Assembly (NCBI GenBank): GCA_905250115.1
Contig: CAJNOI010000027.1
Coordinates: 62,001-126,000 of the forward strand
DNA length: 64,000 bases
Direction of reading: 5' to 3'
Origin: Adineta steineri
Lineage: Eukaryota > Rotifera > Eurotatoria > Adinetida > Adinetidae
The notes beneath the pieces were generated by a model. The model was not told where the DNA came from. It did not search any database and worked only from the letters and a program-made list of their open reading frames with translations. The translations under genes were made by a program, and so were the position numbers. Positions 1 through 12,412 of the stretch are shown in pieces. Each line of letters starts with the position of its first letter. Positions within the stretch are counted from its first letter, which is position 1.

Positions 1-295
1 TATTTTTCATTCATGAATTTCATCTCAAAAAAAATTGCGGCTTATTCTTGTTTTAAAATTGCATCAAGTTCCGTTGGGAATGGATAATAATGAGTCTTAA
101 AAAAATGACATTAGTTTGATTAAAAAAACATATAACGTCAAGAAAACTATTCCTACTATATTAACAAAGTTGTACAACAACTTAGTTTGATTTTGAATGC
201 TCGTAAACATTCTTATATTGTTTTATATTCTTTCTTAACATCAATTGAAATTATACCTTCAGCTGGTACATATTAAACTTTTTCATTAATTAACT

Positions 296-1092
296 TTAAT
301 CTGTATTAGTTGGACTTGATAGATCTTGAGACGAAGTATTTTCACGTGACTGCTCATCTGTTATATTCACGTGAGTTCTTGTTTGAGTAGCTACTTATCG
401 AGCTGTGACATATATATGTATTCTTACTAGTTTTAATAACGTTAATTGATATTATTAACGAGAATGTAAAGAAGTTTATACCTGCATATAAACACGCACA
501 ACCATATGGGTTTTACTTAGGTGCGATTTTCGGTTCAATTACTTCTGTTGTGGTAACGACAGGAGTTGATAATGGAGAAATTCCTTTCTGAGAACAGGAA
601 CCACTATCCTTTTTTTTCTTTGAATGAAACTACCCTTCAATTATATTACTTTAAACATAAATTTTTATGTTAAAGAACAACAAATATTAACCGTATGAAA
701 TTCTAAAAATCAACAGTAAGTAAAAAAGTAAAGTTTGAAATGTTATTTGTACAGATGTTGATGAAAAAACTACTATATCCTTACATGACGCTATAGTTTT
801 TCTATAGACATACAAAAAACAATATTTTCAATAAAAGAAAGAACTAAAAATACCCAAATGCAATCGAACATTGAGAAAAAGTCAAACATGATTGTTGATT
901 GCATGTAATATTATTACAATCTAATAATGGATTTATATTAATAGACGAACGAAATGTTGGTGTACAATTTTCATTATCATCTAAACAACATTCACAAGTA
1001 CATTGTTTATCATCATTTTGATATTTTCTAGATTGGATATTTTGAAAGAGATGTAAAAAACAAAATAATAATATGATGATTGTTAATGGCAT
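296..1092 (-). CDS. Small Cys-rich secreted protein (3' exons tentative)
   Basis: The first exon (1092 down to 854) starts with ATG and encodes a hydrophobic signal peptide of about 21 residues, then a short Cys-rich stretch (CTCECC, then C, C, C, C, C spacing typical of small disulfide-rich secreted proteins). A GTATTT donor follows GG in phase 2. Read through without splicing, the protein stops after 82 residues. A phase-compatible second exon (603-517) would add a Thr/Pro-rich segment (LSTPVVTTTEVIEPK), and an open stretch ending in a stop at 296 (residues THVNITDEQSRENTSS) may be a last exon, but I could not close the join between these two. The acceptor at 604-606 has a purine-rich upstream tract, so the exon chain is weak. 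No family is recognised. Exon 1 is plausible; the rest is tentative. Confidence 0.4.
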
Positions 1093-3969
1093 TTTATCGT
1101 CTTCTTTTTTCTATCAAGTAGACTAATGAGAGCGCCTTGAATAATTCATTTTTTTATTTGTACATTAATAATAAATTGTTTCCAATTTAGTCTAACGGAA
1201 AGTTTACATAGAAATAATAACAATCAATTTTTTTCTTCTATTTAATTTCATTTACTAGAAAAATAATTTCGATAAAATTTAATATATTTATCAATTACTA
1301 ATCAAAATGTCAGTTATTTTCTATTGAAAAAAAAAGAAAATTCTTCTAGTTCTTTTTTATTCTCGTTATTAATTGTCAATTGAAAAGTTCCGTACTTATT
1401 TCAAATGAATGTCAAGAACATTATGACAATATTTGATAAATTCCAGGCTCTGTAAAAGACATTTATGTATTCCTATCAAGCATCTGTATATTACATATTA
1501 GCTATCAAATATAGTAACATTTCTAAGATATACTTTTTTTTATCCACTTCTATATTTTTAATAGATTGTAAAATAAAAAAAATCAGTCAAGTAAATATTA
1601 ATAGAAATATATAACTCTCTTTCCTTATTTATATAAGAAAGAATAGTAATGTTATACTCATTAGTTTTATCTAATTTATTGTAATGATTGAAGACAGAAA
1701 TAAATGTAATATGTGTCTTGTTTTGTCTATTGTGGTTTCTCTTAATATCTTGTTATTCGCATGGTTGCTCGTAGAAAACAAGATAGAACAAGAATTTGTC
1801 ATTTATTGTTTTTTGTTATTCTTATTAAACAAGACCTAACAAAGCAAACTATTTTCTATATACATATTTAGTTGATGACAACATACGAACATCATCGTTT
1901 CTTTTTCTCCATCATGTGTTACACTGCCCACAGGAGATTATATGGTATGATGGATGATGAAGTGCGTGATGTATATTGACGTACTAACAAGTTGCCAAAT
2001 GCATGTTTGTCTGTTTACTACTAGAGAAAAGAAAAATGGATAATAGACATGTAGGTACAATGTCTGACTTTTTTTTTTCTTCTTCAGTCGATCATTGTCA
2101 TTTATAACAAAAAGTAGCAGAAGAAGGCAAAAAAATATTAGTTACAATGGTGACTAATCATGACGTATGTCATAAAAGGATGAGAGACAAAAAAAGAAAG
2201 TCTAGAATGACGTAAACATCATGGTAAGTCATATGTTCTTTTCTTTGACTAAGAATAAATTTCTATTTTACATTCATAGTAATGATTTGAATACAAAATT
2301 TATTTTGAGAACATGCTATGAATAGAATGATTATGTCTGTTTCTGACTCTTTATATCAGCTTTTAGCAGAACTAGTTGACTCGAATGAAAAATAACGTTC
2401 TTTTTTTACTAACAATATCATCATAAAATATAGTACGTGAATGAATAATGATCAGACATACATAAAAAAGAAATGTAAATATATTAGTCCATTGTAGTTA
2501 AAATAATAGTGTCACTCCTCAATTTAACAACGCATTGTAAAAGTAAAAATAATAAAAACCTAGATCTTTGTTTGTTTTTCTCACAAAAAATATTTTATAT
2601 AGAATGACAATTACGTTGGAAATATGCTGAGAAATTGAAATCGATTTTTGTTAGCTATAATTCTCGTGAGAATTAGAACGATAATCAAATATCTAATTCA
2701 ATTATGAATAATTTCTTATTCATTATAATTCATAGATATTACTTCTATAAATATATCTTCTTCTTTTTTCTTTATAGCTCGTATTAAATATAACAAGTTC
2801 AATATTTCTTCATCCTTTTAGTACGAAATAAAGAAAATGGGTGTACATGTGCGTAAGATCATTACGTCTTTCACCTATATACTATCGTCACCTCCTATTT
2901 CTTTTTTTGTCGTTATTTACTGATCAACTATGACTGTGCTTTTTTTTTCGTTTTTTCTCTCTCTCTGTCTGAAGCAAGGACGTAAAGGTGATAATGCTTG
3001 TGCAATCATTCTCCGTTCTGTTCACTATTTTACGACAGTACAGTCGCTTTTGATATACGAATATATTTATATATATATCACGACAAGCAAAGCAAAAATT
3101 AGTGAGTTGCTCATGCATATGTTTTATTGCTTACTATAATATTAGTACATATGAATACATTTTTATCAACCTGATTAAACTTATTTTCAAATACTCTTCA
3201 TTTATTTATTTATAACTGACGATGAAAAATTATTAGCAACTACTTATGAAAAATGATAGAAAAAGATCGCTCCTAAATCTTAATTTAAATAAAAAAAAAA
3301 CCTTTATGATAAGACATTTCTTGAAAAAAGAAAGCCGAAAGAAGAAAAAAAGGAAGAATATGAAAGCAAGTCAAATGTAGAAGAGCAAGTTTCTGGGTGA
3401 GAACACTCTCAGATTCTTTTCATCCAAAGAAAAGAGAAAGAACACACAACATGCCCATACATCCAAAACGCATAAAAATATTTTTTTTTCTTTTTACCGC
3501 TTACTCTCTCTCCCGCTCTCTCTCTCTCTCTCGCTCTTTCTATACGATTATAGCTTACGGGATAATATATATTTGTTATATATATACATATATATATATA
3601 TATATGTATGTCATCACTATTTATTAACATATATACAGCAAGTTGTGAGTTTTGTTTAGAAAAAAAAACCTTTTATATTAATTATCTAATAAAAAGAAAA
3701 ATGTTTCAATTTGAAAGAAAAACGAGTTATTCACTTCATCGTGATGCTTTTTTTTTCTTCTATTTATTAACATGCGTTCATACACGTGTAATAGTCACCT
3801 TTAAGCTATCCTGTTGACAGATAGATTTACGCGCATATATTTGCTAACTTTTTTTTTCTTGCTTTATATTAAAGAAATTATAATAGATAGTTTGAAAATT
3901 AAGATATATCTATATAAAATTTATTCTCTCTCTTCTTTTTTTTCTAGACTTGAACATAATGATAATAAA
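1093..3969. other. Gene-poor AT-rich region
   Basis: About 2.9 kb of AT-rich sequence with poly-A/T runs. Short open frames at 2924-3139 and 3397-3817 overlap each other on both strands and are made of low-complexity codons. A CT-rich tract lies at about 3503-3540 and a TA-rich tract at about 3576-3606. The last ~25 nt before 3970 carry a pyrimidine-rich acceptor (AG at 3946-3947), so a 5' UTR intron or trans-splice site of the next gene lies here. No coding gene is seen. Confidence 0.6.
3503..3606. repeat. CT-rich and TA-rich microsatellites
   Basis: A (CT)n-like tract at about 3503-3540 is followed within 40 bp by an alternating TA tract at about 3576-3606. Both are simple repeats upstream of the synaptotagmin-like gene. 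They explain the overlapping open frames called on both strands here. Confidence 0.8.
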
Positions 3970-6900
3970 ATGACACGTAATAATACAAAACGAAATTATT
4001 CTCCAAGTCGTTCAATAAGAACAGATATAAGTTCTAATGATGATAATCTTATTAATCTACCTGATCTTTCCGGTTTAAACGAAGAAGAAAAACGTCACAT
4101 ATTAAATGTTTTATTACGAGATGAAAATGTACGTAATAAACATTTGGCACGTTTTATGTATGTACATTCAATTTATCATATATCGATTAAAATGTAATAA
4201 TATAATTTAGGCAATTACGAAAAGAAGTAGCTGATCTTGAACAACGACCACAACCAACATCAGACGCTGTATGTGCTCGATGTTTAACACCATTTGGTTA
4301 TATATTTAATACAGGTGATGCGTGTCCCAAATGTAATGCTAAAGTTTGTAAACAATGTAGACTTATGTATAATGTGAATGATAATGGATGGTTATGTCAA
4401 CTTTGTTGTAAACAAATGTAAGTTTAGAAACTAAAATTAAAAGAAAAAAGAAAAAGAAAAGAGAATTCCGACGCCGGGAATCGAACCCGGGCCTCCTGCG
4501 TGAAAGGCAGAAATCCTAACCACTAGACCACGTCGGATACATTAATATGTTCATTAGAGAATTTTTTAAAAAGAATTCTTATTTGATTATTTTTTTTTCA
4601 GGCAATTAATGAGTTATTCTGGTGAATGGATATATTCTTTTCGAAGTAATCTTCGTAAAGATTCAGTAACTGCATCAGAAATTATACGCAAATCACTTAC
4701 ACCTTCGATTTCTATACGAAGTAATAGAACTTAAACTCTATCCTATATAATTTAATTCATTCGATTTTGTTTTATAAATAGATTTAAATGATTTATCAAG
4801 TTCAGACACTGAAACTGAAAGTACTATTGATTCATCTGAAAGAAAACGTCCAATTATGAATAAAACTAAACCTAATCAACAAAATCTCAGTAATACTTTA
4901 ACTCGAATGGTTATTCCATCAACAACAGATGAAGAAAAATTAAATGCTCTTAAAAAAAATGTTCAACAACGTCCAACACATCCGCAAATACGTGAATTAA
5001 AATTAGCTAATTCAAATATTCCAAATAGTGCTTCATCAGATGATGTTGATTCATTATATGATCGATCACCAAATCAAACACCTCGTCAATTTCCAAGTAG
5101 TACGAAAATTAATACAATTAGTACTCAACCAAGAACTAGTGTATCTACACGACGAAGTACTGACTCTTTATCAACAGTGAATACTGAAATAGATCGAAAT
5201 AATAGATCTAGTTATGCAGTTGATTGTGCATCTGTTACATCATCAGAATGGGGTGCAGATTCAGAAGTAGGTGATCCAACATCACGAGAACCAAAATCTA
5301 CAAAAAAATGTAAGTAAATGCAAAATGAACTTATGTTATATTGAACAATTTTCAATTATTAGATGGTTCAAGACATAGTTTATCATCACGTATGCATATT
5401 GGTAGTTCAGTTCAAAGTTTACGAGATGCTGTACATCGTATTCCAAAACCACACTTATCATCATCACGTACATCATTGAATTCTGAACTAAAAAAGCAAC
5501 CTGAACAATCAGATACAGTATCGATCAAAATACCAGATAAACAAAGCAAATCAAGTATGTATCCGACGTGGTCTAGTGGTTAGGATTTCTGCCTTTCACG
5601 CAGGAGGCCCGGGTTCGATTCCCGGCGTCGGAATACCTTTTTTTTTCTTTTTTCTCGAATGCATATTAATTGAATCTAGTCTATACTCGAAATAATATTA
5701 TTTTTATCAAAAAGCAACACCTAAAAAAAGGTATGACTAGTAATCCTTTGCCGCCGTCATCTTAAGCTATAAATCGAAAAATAGAAAGATAAAAATCGCA
5801 TTAGTCAGTTGGACATTGACTCGGCAGAATAAGAAAAAAAGTTTTTTTTTTCAATGACGATAACAACAACGAAAAAGAAAAAGAGAGGAATATATGCACA
5901 TTAAATTGCACATTATGTTCCTCGTGTGACTAATCAGTCACACTTGAACGAATATCGTTAACTTAACGACAATTACATTTCGTATTGTACAAAAAAAGCA
6001 CGTAAAATATACAATATTATTTATTATATAAAGAAAAAAATAACGCGTCATATTAATTCGAAATATGTTTTTTATCCATCAATGACAAACATTGAGAGTA
6101 TTCTATCATGAATACGATTTATAAATCTGCTGAACAACAAGAAAACATTTCTAAACAACCATCAATTGTACTAACCAATATGTATTCATCAACAAAAAAT
6201 CATCCATTTATTAGTAAAACTTCAACTAATAATCATAATGACGAAAATAAGAACTATAAAGATGCCTATACCGCTCAAGTAGTCCAACAATGGAATTCAC
6301 AAACATCAGATCCACCACACCCTTCATATAATCATTTTTCTTCTCCATTTGTTGATCAACTCTCATCAAATATCAATACTACTTCCAATCTATTTAATGA
6401 AAATCTATCAAATCAAACTGATAAGAATAGTAATAAATATGATTTATTATCAAATGTTGACCAATCACAAAAATCAACAATGACAATGAAAAAACGAGAT
6501 ACACCGCTACCTGCATCTTATATACATCAAAGACGAAATAAAAAAATTGACTCTTCCAATTCTAATTCATTTGTACCGCATAATAATACTAAAGTTGGAA
6601 GTACAGCTGTAAAAAAATCGAAAAAATCATCACCTATTTTTATCGCACCAAAAAAAACATTACATCAAACACCTTCACATTCTTCTATATTACCATTTGA
6701 TGAGTTACCTCAAATCAAACGAAAAAATACTCTCGAACGACCAATATCAAATCCTGATGATCAGAATATTTCACCAATGACAAATTCATCAGGAACATCA
6801 CCATCGCGTCCTTTTTTTCATTCAACATCTAATTCACTTGATGATGAAGCTTCAAGCGATGAAAGTGATCATGAAAGTTTATTAATACGAAAAAAGAATT

Positions 6901-9441
6901 CCGACATAAAAGATCATCGACGTCATTCACCACCTCCATCTTGGTGTACTGTTCCATCAGCTATATATATTACTGATCCATATGGACATTCACGTACATT
7001 CGATTCTGATAATAATGATATACAAGAAGAACAAAATCAAAACGAGCAATCTGTTGATAATGATTGGAATACATTAAATCTACATAATACTATCGATATT
7101 TTTACATCGCCTGAAGTTATAATTACTCCACCGATAAATCTTGATAAACATCCTTTACATAGCATTGGTGAAGAAGAAGAAGATGAAGAACAAACTAACT
7201 ATAAGAATACGAATACTGTCCCTAGAAAAATTACTCGTAATGTACCCGTAATAACAGTATCTCAAGCAGATGCTGATGTAAAAAATGAAGATAACGAAGA
7301 AACTTATAAAGAACCATTGAGTAGACGTTGGAGTGATGGACAAGTTGAAGAAGAACAAGAAAAAAATTCGTTACAACAACCAGCATTAACAAAAACGATT
7401 AGTGCAGCTTCAATTATAAAACAGACTGTAACTCCACCAGTTAAAATATCAAAAACAAAATATATTCTAATGAAATTACATTTATCATCATCAAGTAAAG
7501 ATGATGAATCGAGTATATCATCAACAACGCCAACCGCAACAACAAATCCGCCTAGAACACGTACCGTACGTCGATCAGCGGATAAAAAACGTTATCAAAC
7601 ACAATAAATAAAAAAAAACATTTTATCTTTGTATACTTATTTTTGTACCTTTTTTTCCCTATCTTTATAAATAGAATATCTTAAATTTTTATTCAAGTTG
7701 TTTCCTTATTCTATATTTATTTAGGATCTACTACTTCATTATCAGTAAGAGATGATACAAATTTAACTTCTAAACTTCAGCCACGTGAATCTACAAGTAC
7801 TATTACATCAAAAACTAATAATAATCATCTTCAAGTAGAAACTAATTCAAATCATAATGATAGTAATAATAATACTAGACAATCAAAACCAGAAATCTTT
7901 GGTAGTGTTGGACATCTTGATGCAGTTGATAGTGATGATGATATTGATGGAACATTTGAAAAAGTTAAAATGGTAAGTTTTTTTTTAAAAAAACAAAATT
8001 GACAAAAACAAATTGCTCTTAATAATAAATTAAAAAATACTAATTCAGGAAAAAAAATCTTTAAATATAAATTGTAATATATGTAAAACGGTGAGATTAT
8101 TGCACTATATAGGGTTTACAAAATCGTGCATCTTCCTGCATGGATATGCGTGTAAGTTTGAAAAATTAATGCTTGATTGAATTTCTTTTTAATGCTTTTT
8201 AATACTTACAAAAAAAAACTTCATTTTTTTGTTGATATTTTTATAAAAATTTCCTTATTTAGGGTTCACAATTGAGTCTTAATAGTGCAGTAAGTGATGC
8301 AAAATCTCGTTATGGTCTTGATATATCTGGTTCAATTGAAATAAAATTAACCTATACATTAACAACAGGTGCATTAGATATATTCATAGTTAAATGTACA
8401 AATTTAGCACGAGCAAAAAGAAATAAAACATCTGATCCGTAAGAATTTCATATTTCTTAAAAATTCAATTTTTTTAAAATTTTTTTTGTAGTTTTGTTAA
8501 AGTTTATTTACTACCAGATCGTTCGAAAAATAGCAAACGTAAATCAGTAATTAAGAAGAATACAACGGATCCACTATTTGAAGAAAAATTTCGTGTATAT
8601 ATACTTTTGATCTTCATAAAATACTATTCATTTTTGTTTGTTTTTCTCAAAATAGTATCATGTAACTAAACAAGAATTTGAAACTCGAGTCATATGGGTA
8701 TCCGTATGGAGTCAAGGATCATTATCACACAATGATTTTCTTGGTGAAATACATATTCCATTAGCTAATTGTACACTAGATGCAACAAAAGAATATGAAT
8801 TATTAGCACAAAAGAAAAAAAATGATGTAAGTTAAATTTTATTTCTATTATTGAATGAAGACATATTTTTTGTGAATATAGTTATCACCAAATATTGTAC
8901 CAACAATGGATCCAGCTGAAATTTCGTTTCAAATAACATTTATTGAAAATCCAAAAAATAAAGATCTTGGAACATTACAAATAAGTAATATTGAAGCAAA
9001 AGCTATTTTTTATGGTAGACATGAAGTTGAAGCAATTTGTAAAGGGTATAATACACTTTTTTTCCAAAACTTTTTTTATTTATTTAACGTTATGTTTATG
9101 TTAGTGTATTAATGCCTGACAAAATTAAACGTAAAATGCCAACAACACGTAAAGGTCCAACACCTAATTGGGAATTACCATTAAGATGGGATGGTGTACG
9201 TCGAGATAATTTAAAAAATACATCTATTGAAATAAGTATTTGGTGTCAAGAACGTTTTAAGAAGTTTATGTTTGGATTTATACGTCTTAATCTATCACAA
9301 GGTCATTTTGATAATAAACCAGTAACTTGGCTAGATGCAACAAAAGCAGAAAAAGTAGCATGGGAAACATTTACTAACTATCCAACACGTGTGCATGGTT
9401 TCAAACTTCCACTACGACCAGCAACTATTGATCACAAATAA
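3970..9441 (+). CDS. SYTL: Synaptotagmin-like protein (Slp/bitesize type), FYVE-like zinc finger + C2A + C2B
   Basis: Exons 3970-4157, 4211-4417, 4602-4720, 4782-5309, 5363-5554, 7725-7972, 8113-8151, 8263-8438, 8492-8594, 8656-8826, 8882-9045, 9105-9441; the joins stay in frame and give 823 aa. The N-terminus has a Slp homology domain: a helix with LNEEEKRHILNVLL, a zinc finger with eight Cys (CARC...CPKC...CKQC...CQLC) and an SGEWIYSF segment like the SGxWF motif that contacts Rab27 in Slp proteins. A long Ser-rich linker follows, then C2A (VKVYLLPDRSK) and C2B, which ends in the family's typical tail (WETF...FKLPLRP). Key Asp residues of the C2 calcium loops are largely replaced (loop 3 reads VWSQGSLSHNDF; C2B lacks the SDPY stretch), so Ca-independent lipid binding is likely. 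By family, a Rab27 effector linking vesicles or cortical actin to the plasma membrane. Two introns carry tRNA genes; an alternative 5' exon is listed separately. Confidence 0.9.
4466..4537 (-). tRNA. tRNA-Glu(UUC): tRNA-Glu (UUC), antisense in intron 3 of the SYTL gene
   Basis: A 72-nt cloverleaf on the minus strand. The acceptor stem TCCGACG pairs with CGTCGGA, the anticodon stem/loop is TCTGC-CTTTCAC-GCAGG with anticodon TTC, and the T arm contains GGTTCGATTCC (B box). A-box-like GGTCTAGTGG is present. Downstream on the same strand is a T-rich run (ATTCTCTTTTC) suited to pol III termination. The gene sits inside intron 4418-4601, opposite to the host gene. Confidence 0.97.
5562..5633 (+). 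tRNA. tRNA-Glu(UUC): tRNA-Glu (UUC), sense, at the 5' edge of an SYTL intron
   Basis: Identical over the full mature length to the copy at 4466-4537, but in the opposite orientation. Same anticodon TTC, acceptor stem and T arm. It begins only 7 nt after the exon boundary: host exon 5 ends at 5554, the donor GTATGTA occupies 5555-5561 and the tRNA starts at 5562. A run of T's from about 5637 on is a good pol III terminator. The host open frame read through this region ends inside the tRNA. Confidence 0.97.
6108..7494 (+). CDS. SYTL: Alternative 5' coding exon of the SYTL gene (Ser/Asn-rich)
   Basis: A 499-codon open frame (6108-7607) starts with ATG just after an in-frame TGA and lies wholly inside the big intron 5555-7724 on the host strand. 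It is intrinsically disordered in character: Ser/Asn/Gln-rich, with acidic runs and basic patches. A donor (TCATCAA|GTAAAG) after 7494 is in phase 1, exactly the phase required by the acceptor before 7725. Splicing there would replace the zinc-finger N-terminus by 462 new residues and give an 874-aa isoform ending in the same two C2 domains. Alternatively it is an independent unspliced gene ending at 7607. The spliced-isoform reading is inference from phase and context; Drosophila bitesize is known to use several N-termini. Confidence 0.6.
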
Positions 9442-11532
9442 TTTATTGAATGTTTATAATCGGTGCTTTACTATTATTACTATTATTATTATTATTATAG
9501 GTAGTGAGATATCAATTAAGGATTTTTCAAATAATACAAACAAATTAGTCAAGTGTTTCTTTTATGTGCTTGCTTGCATGCAAAGAAGGTGCTCTTATTT
9601 CATAAAGAATTCAATAAAAATTTCGTTAAATTGAAATCATTTGTCTAGAAAGTGTGTTTGCGATTTCAGCCACTGTATGAATATCAACACTTATCAATCG
9701 AGTAGTACCATAGAAACTAAGTTATATCTATGCTTTATATGGATTATCCTTAGCTGGAATCATTTGTTTGTTAATAATTGTCCTTGTATAAATAATCTGT
9801 GTTTCATTATTTACATATGATTGACTGACTGTTTTACCCAAAAATGTTGAGAAAGATATTGAAGTGTATCCTGAATTAATATTACTTGTTTGAAATGAAG
9901 AAAACTATTATATACTACAGAATCAAATCTAAACTAACGAATAAGCTTAATAAAGTGAATAGTATCATTGAAATAGTCGTCATAGAGACTAGTTGTTAAA
10001 TATTTGAATAGCAGTTTTACTTGTTGCCGAGATCTTGATGTGTTGAAATCAATAGGTATCACTCTATATGTTAGTATTTTATTCAGATAACATCAATAAA
10101 TGATCTGAAAACAGTATTATTTCTTCTTTTTTGAATATTAAAATATTATGATATTTTTCGCATTATCACTACAATGACTCGTTTCATGTATATAGAACAA
10201 TACAGATTTAAATAGAGACTTTAGTCAACTTAGAATCAAAATTCATAAAAAATATTTCATTATTGATTAGTACTCGTTGTTCCTTCTCTTCTTTTCGAGT
10301 TTACTATTGAAAAATCTAGACTAAAGTCTCTTTTATAAACATTATATTGTATTTCTTAAAAGTGTCTATTATAGAATAATATTTTTGCCTGAAATGTATT
10401 AATATACTTTATCAAGAGAGAAGAAAAATCTATTGTTATACATGAATGACAAGAAACTTCATGTATAAGTAAAATCAATTTTTGGAGAATTAATAATTAC
10501 TTGAAAGTCTTCCTACAAATTAAATACTTTATTTATTTAACGTCTCTAATTGTTGAGCAAACACATCTAAAATATTCAATCACACTTCTACTAAAAATTT
10601 CTCATAAACGAACTTGTCACTCCACTAATTGCTGTAACTGTTACTATATAAATATCGGCATTTGCTGATTGATTAACTTCATACAATCTGAATTATTTTT
10701 GTGTTCTGCATGAACTTCTACTAGCTCGAATGATTTGCCTATTAATTATTATCCATGTGTGAATCATATGAGTTTCATTACTCATATAGGCTTCATTGCG
10801 TGTTCCATTCTAATATTTAGAGAAACCATTACTGTATATGTAGCACTAATAGTTTTTCGTACATATATGATAATCTTGATATTATTCAGATCGCCAGTAC
10901 AATTTATTGATACTTGTTCATAATCATATCATACAGTTGTTGATGATAAAATAGCACCACCAGCAATAGAAACCAGTTGCTAACTATGGAAAAAACACAT
11001 CTATGTCTGAACTGGTTAATTGAACTGTAGTGATACGTAGCAAGGAGAAACAGCTGGCTTCTATAGCTTCAGAATCCCAGAATCAGCTGCTTTCCACTTA
11101 TTGTATGTTCTTTTCACCTCAAAATTACAATAATCACATCAAGGGCTTGATCGTTTGAAATACTGAAAACTATATAGCATCTGGTTATTGGCGCCATCTT
11201 TCAAACATAACTTATATATTTTTCTCAATCATTCATTCATAGTATACGCAAATTATTTATATTAAAATACAATTTACGTATAATAATTACTATCTAGAAA
11301 TTTCATTGGTGAATCTTGAAAATTTATTATGAATCATACATGAGAGAGCTTCTTGTCTCAACTCTTTAGCAATGATTGTTCACTCATGTTGTTTTCTTAG
11401 TTGACTCATTTTTATATGCTTCTCCACCTACATACTTGATGCTTCCATAACATTTGTATACATATACGTATATATATATTATTTATTAGATTTATTTTTA
11501 TAAACTATAATCTTCGAATAATTTTAATCAAT
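9442..11532. other. Intergenic, no gene seen
   Basis: About 2.1 kb between the SYTL gene and CHMP2. AT-rich, only short open frames (for example 10735-10923) without a recognisable product or splice partners. No repeats of note. Confidence 0.6.
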
Positions 11533-12412
11533 ATGGACAAATTAAAAGAATTGTTTCATACAAAAACACCCAAAGAAATGATGCAAGAAAACAAACGAGC
11601 TATTCGACGAGCAAGACGTGAACTTGAACGTGAAAAAAATCGTTTGAATAATGAAAAAACACGCAGTGAAAATGAAATTCGTAAATTAGCTGCTAAAGGC
11701 GAACAGGTAATATTTCATTTGTATTATTTATCTTGTAAATTTCTTTGAAATCAAATAGAAAGCATTACGAACATATGCAAAAAATATCGTTAATCAACGA
11801 AATCAAATCAATAAGTTAGGTCAGATGGATGCAACATTATCTACACTTGAATCTGAAGCATCATCAATGAACGCCCAAATGACAATGGCTAGTGTTATGG
11901 TTAAAACAACAAAAACATTAGCAAGATTAAATCGAATGGTTTGTTCAATAAGTTTCTTTTTCTTAGTTTTTAACAATTTTTCTTAATTCAGATGCCATTA
12001 GCCGAATTTCAAAAAACAATGCAAATGTTTGAACAAAATATGACTGCAAATAATATAAAACAAGAAATGATGAGCGATGCTATGGATGCTGCTTTTGAAG
12101 GAGATGAAGATGAAGAAGCAACGTAAGAATAGAAATAAAGCAAACGTTTTTTGTTTATTCTTAAAGATTTCATTTATAGTGACGATCTTGTTGATCAAGT
12201 ACTTAATGAACTTAATATAACTATGGCTAATCAAATTCCTGGTAAGTTATTTTATATTAAATTTATAAAGATGATAAATTCTTTTTATAGCCGCACAAAA
12301 TGGTGCTATAGGAACTCGTGCAGCTAATCCCGGTCAAGGTCAACAAGCACAAGCGGTATCAACTGCTGATGCTGATTTAGAAGCTCGTTTAGAAGCTTTA
12401 CGTCGACATTAA
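11533..12412 (+). CDS. CHMP2: Charged multivesicular body protein 2 (ESCRT-III, Vps2)
   Basis: Exons 11533-11706, 11759-11938, 11992-12122, 12180-12241, 12291-12412 give 222 aa, the usual length for CHMP2. The basic N-terminal helix begins MDKLKELFHTKTPKEMM and continues RAIRRARRELEREK; the middle (MNAQMTMASVM...LARLNRMMPL) resembles CHMP2B, while the C-terminal MIT-interacting helix ADADLEARLEALRRH resembles CHMP2A. By family, this subunit joins CHMP3 and recruits the ATPase VPS4 during multivesicular body formation, membrane abscission and repair. Acidic residues (EGDEDEEA) precede the C-terminal region as expected. ATG follows an AT-rich leader; no other in-frame start is nearby. Whether it is 2A or 2B cannot be decided from sequence alone. 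Confidence 0.92.

Noticed and set aside
5715-5730. Possible 16-nt microexon (flanked by AG and GTATGA) in the SYTL intron
   Set aside because: It continues the frame from exon 5 but leaves phase 2, while the acceptor before 7725 requires phase 1, so it cannot be used in the main transcript.
10735-10923. 62-codon hydrophobic frame
   Set aside because: No signal peptide pattern, splice partners or conservation hint; expected by chance in AT-rich DNA.
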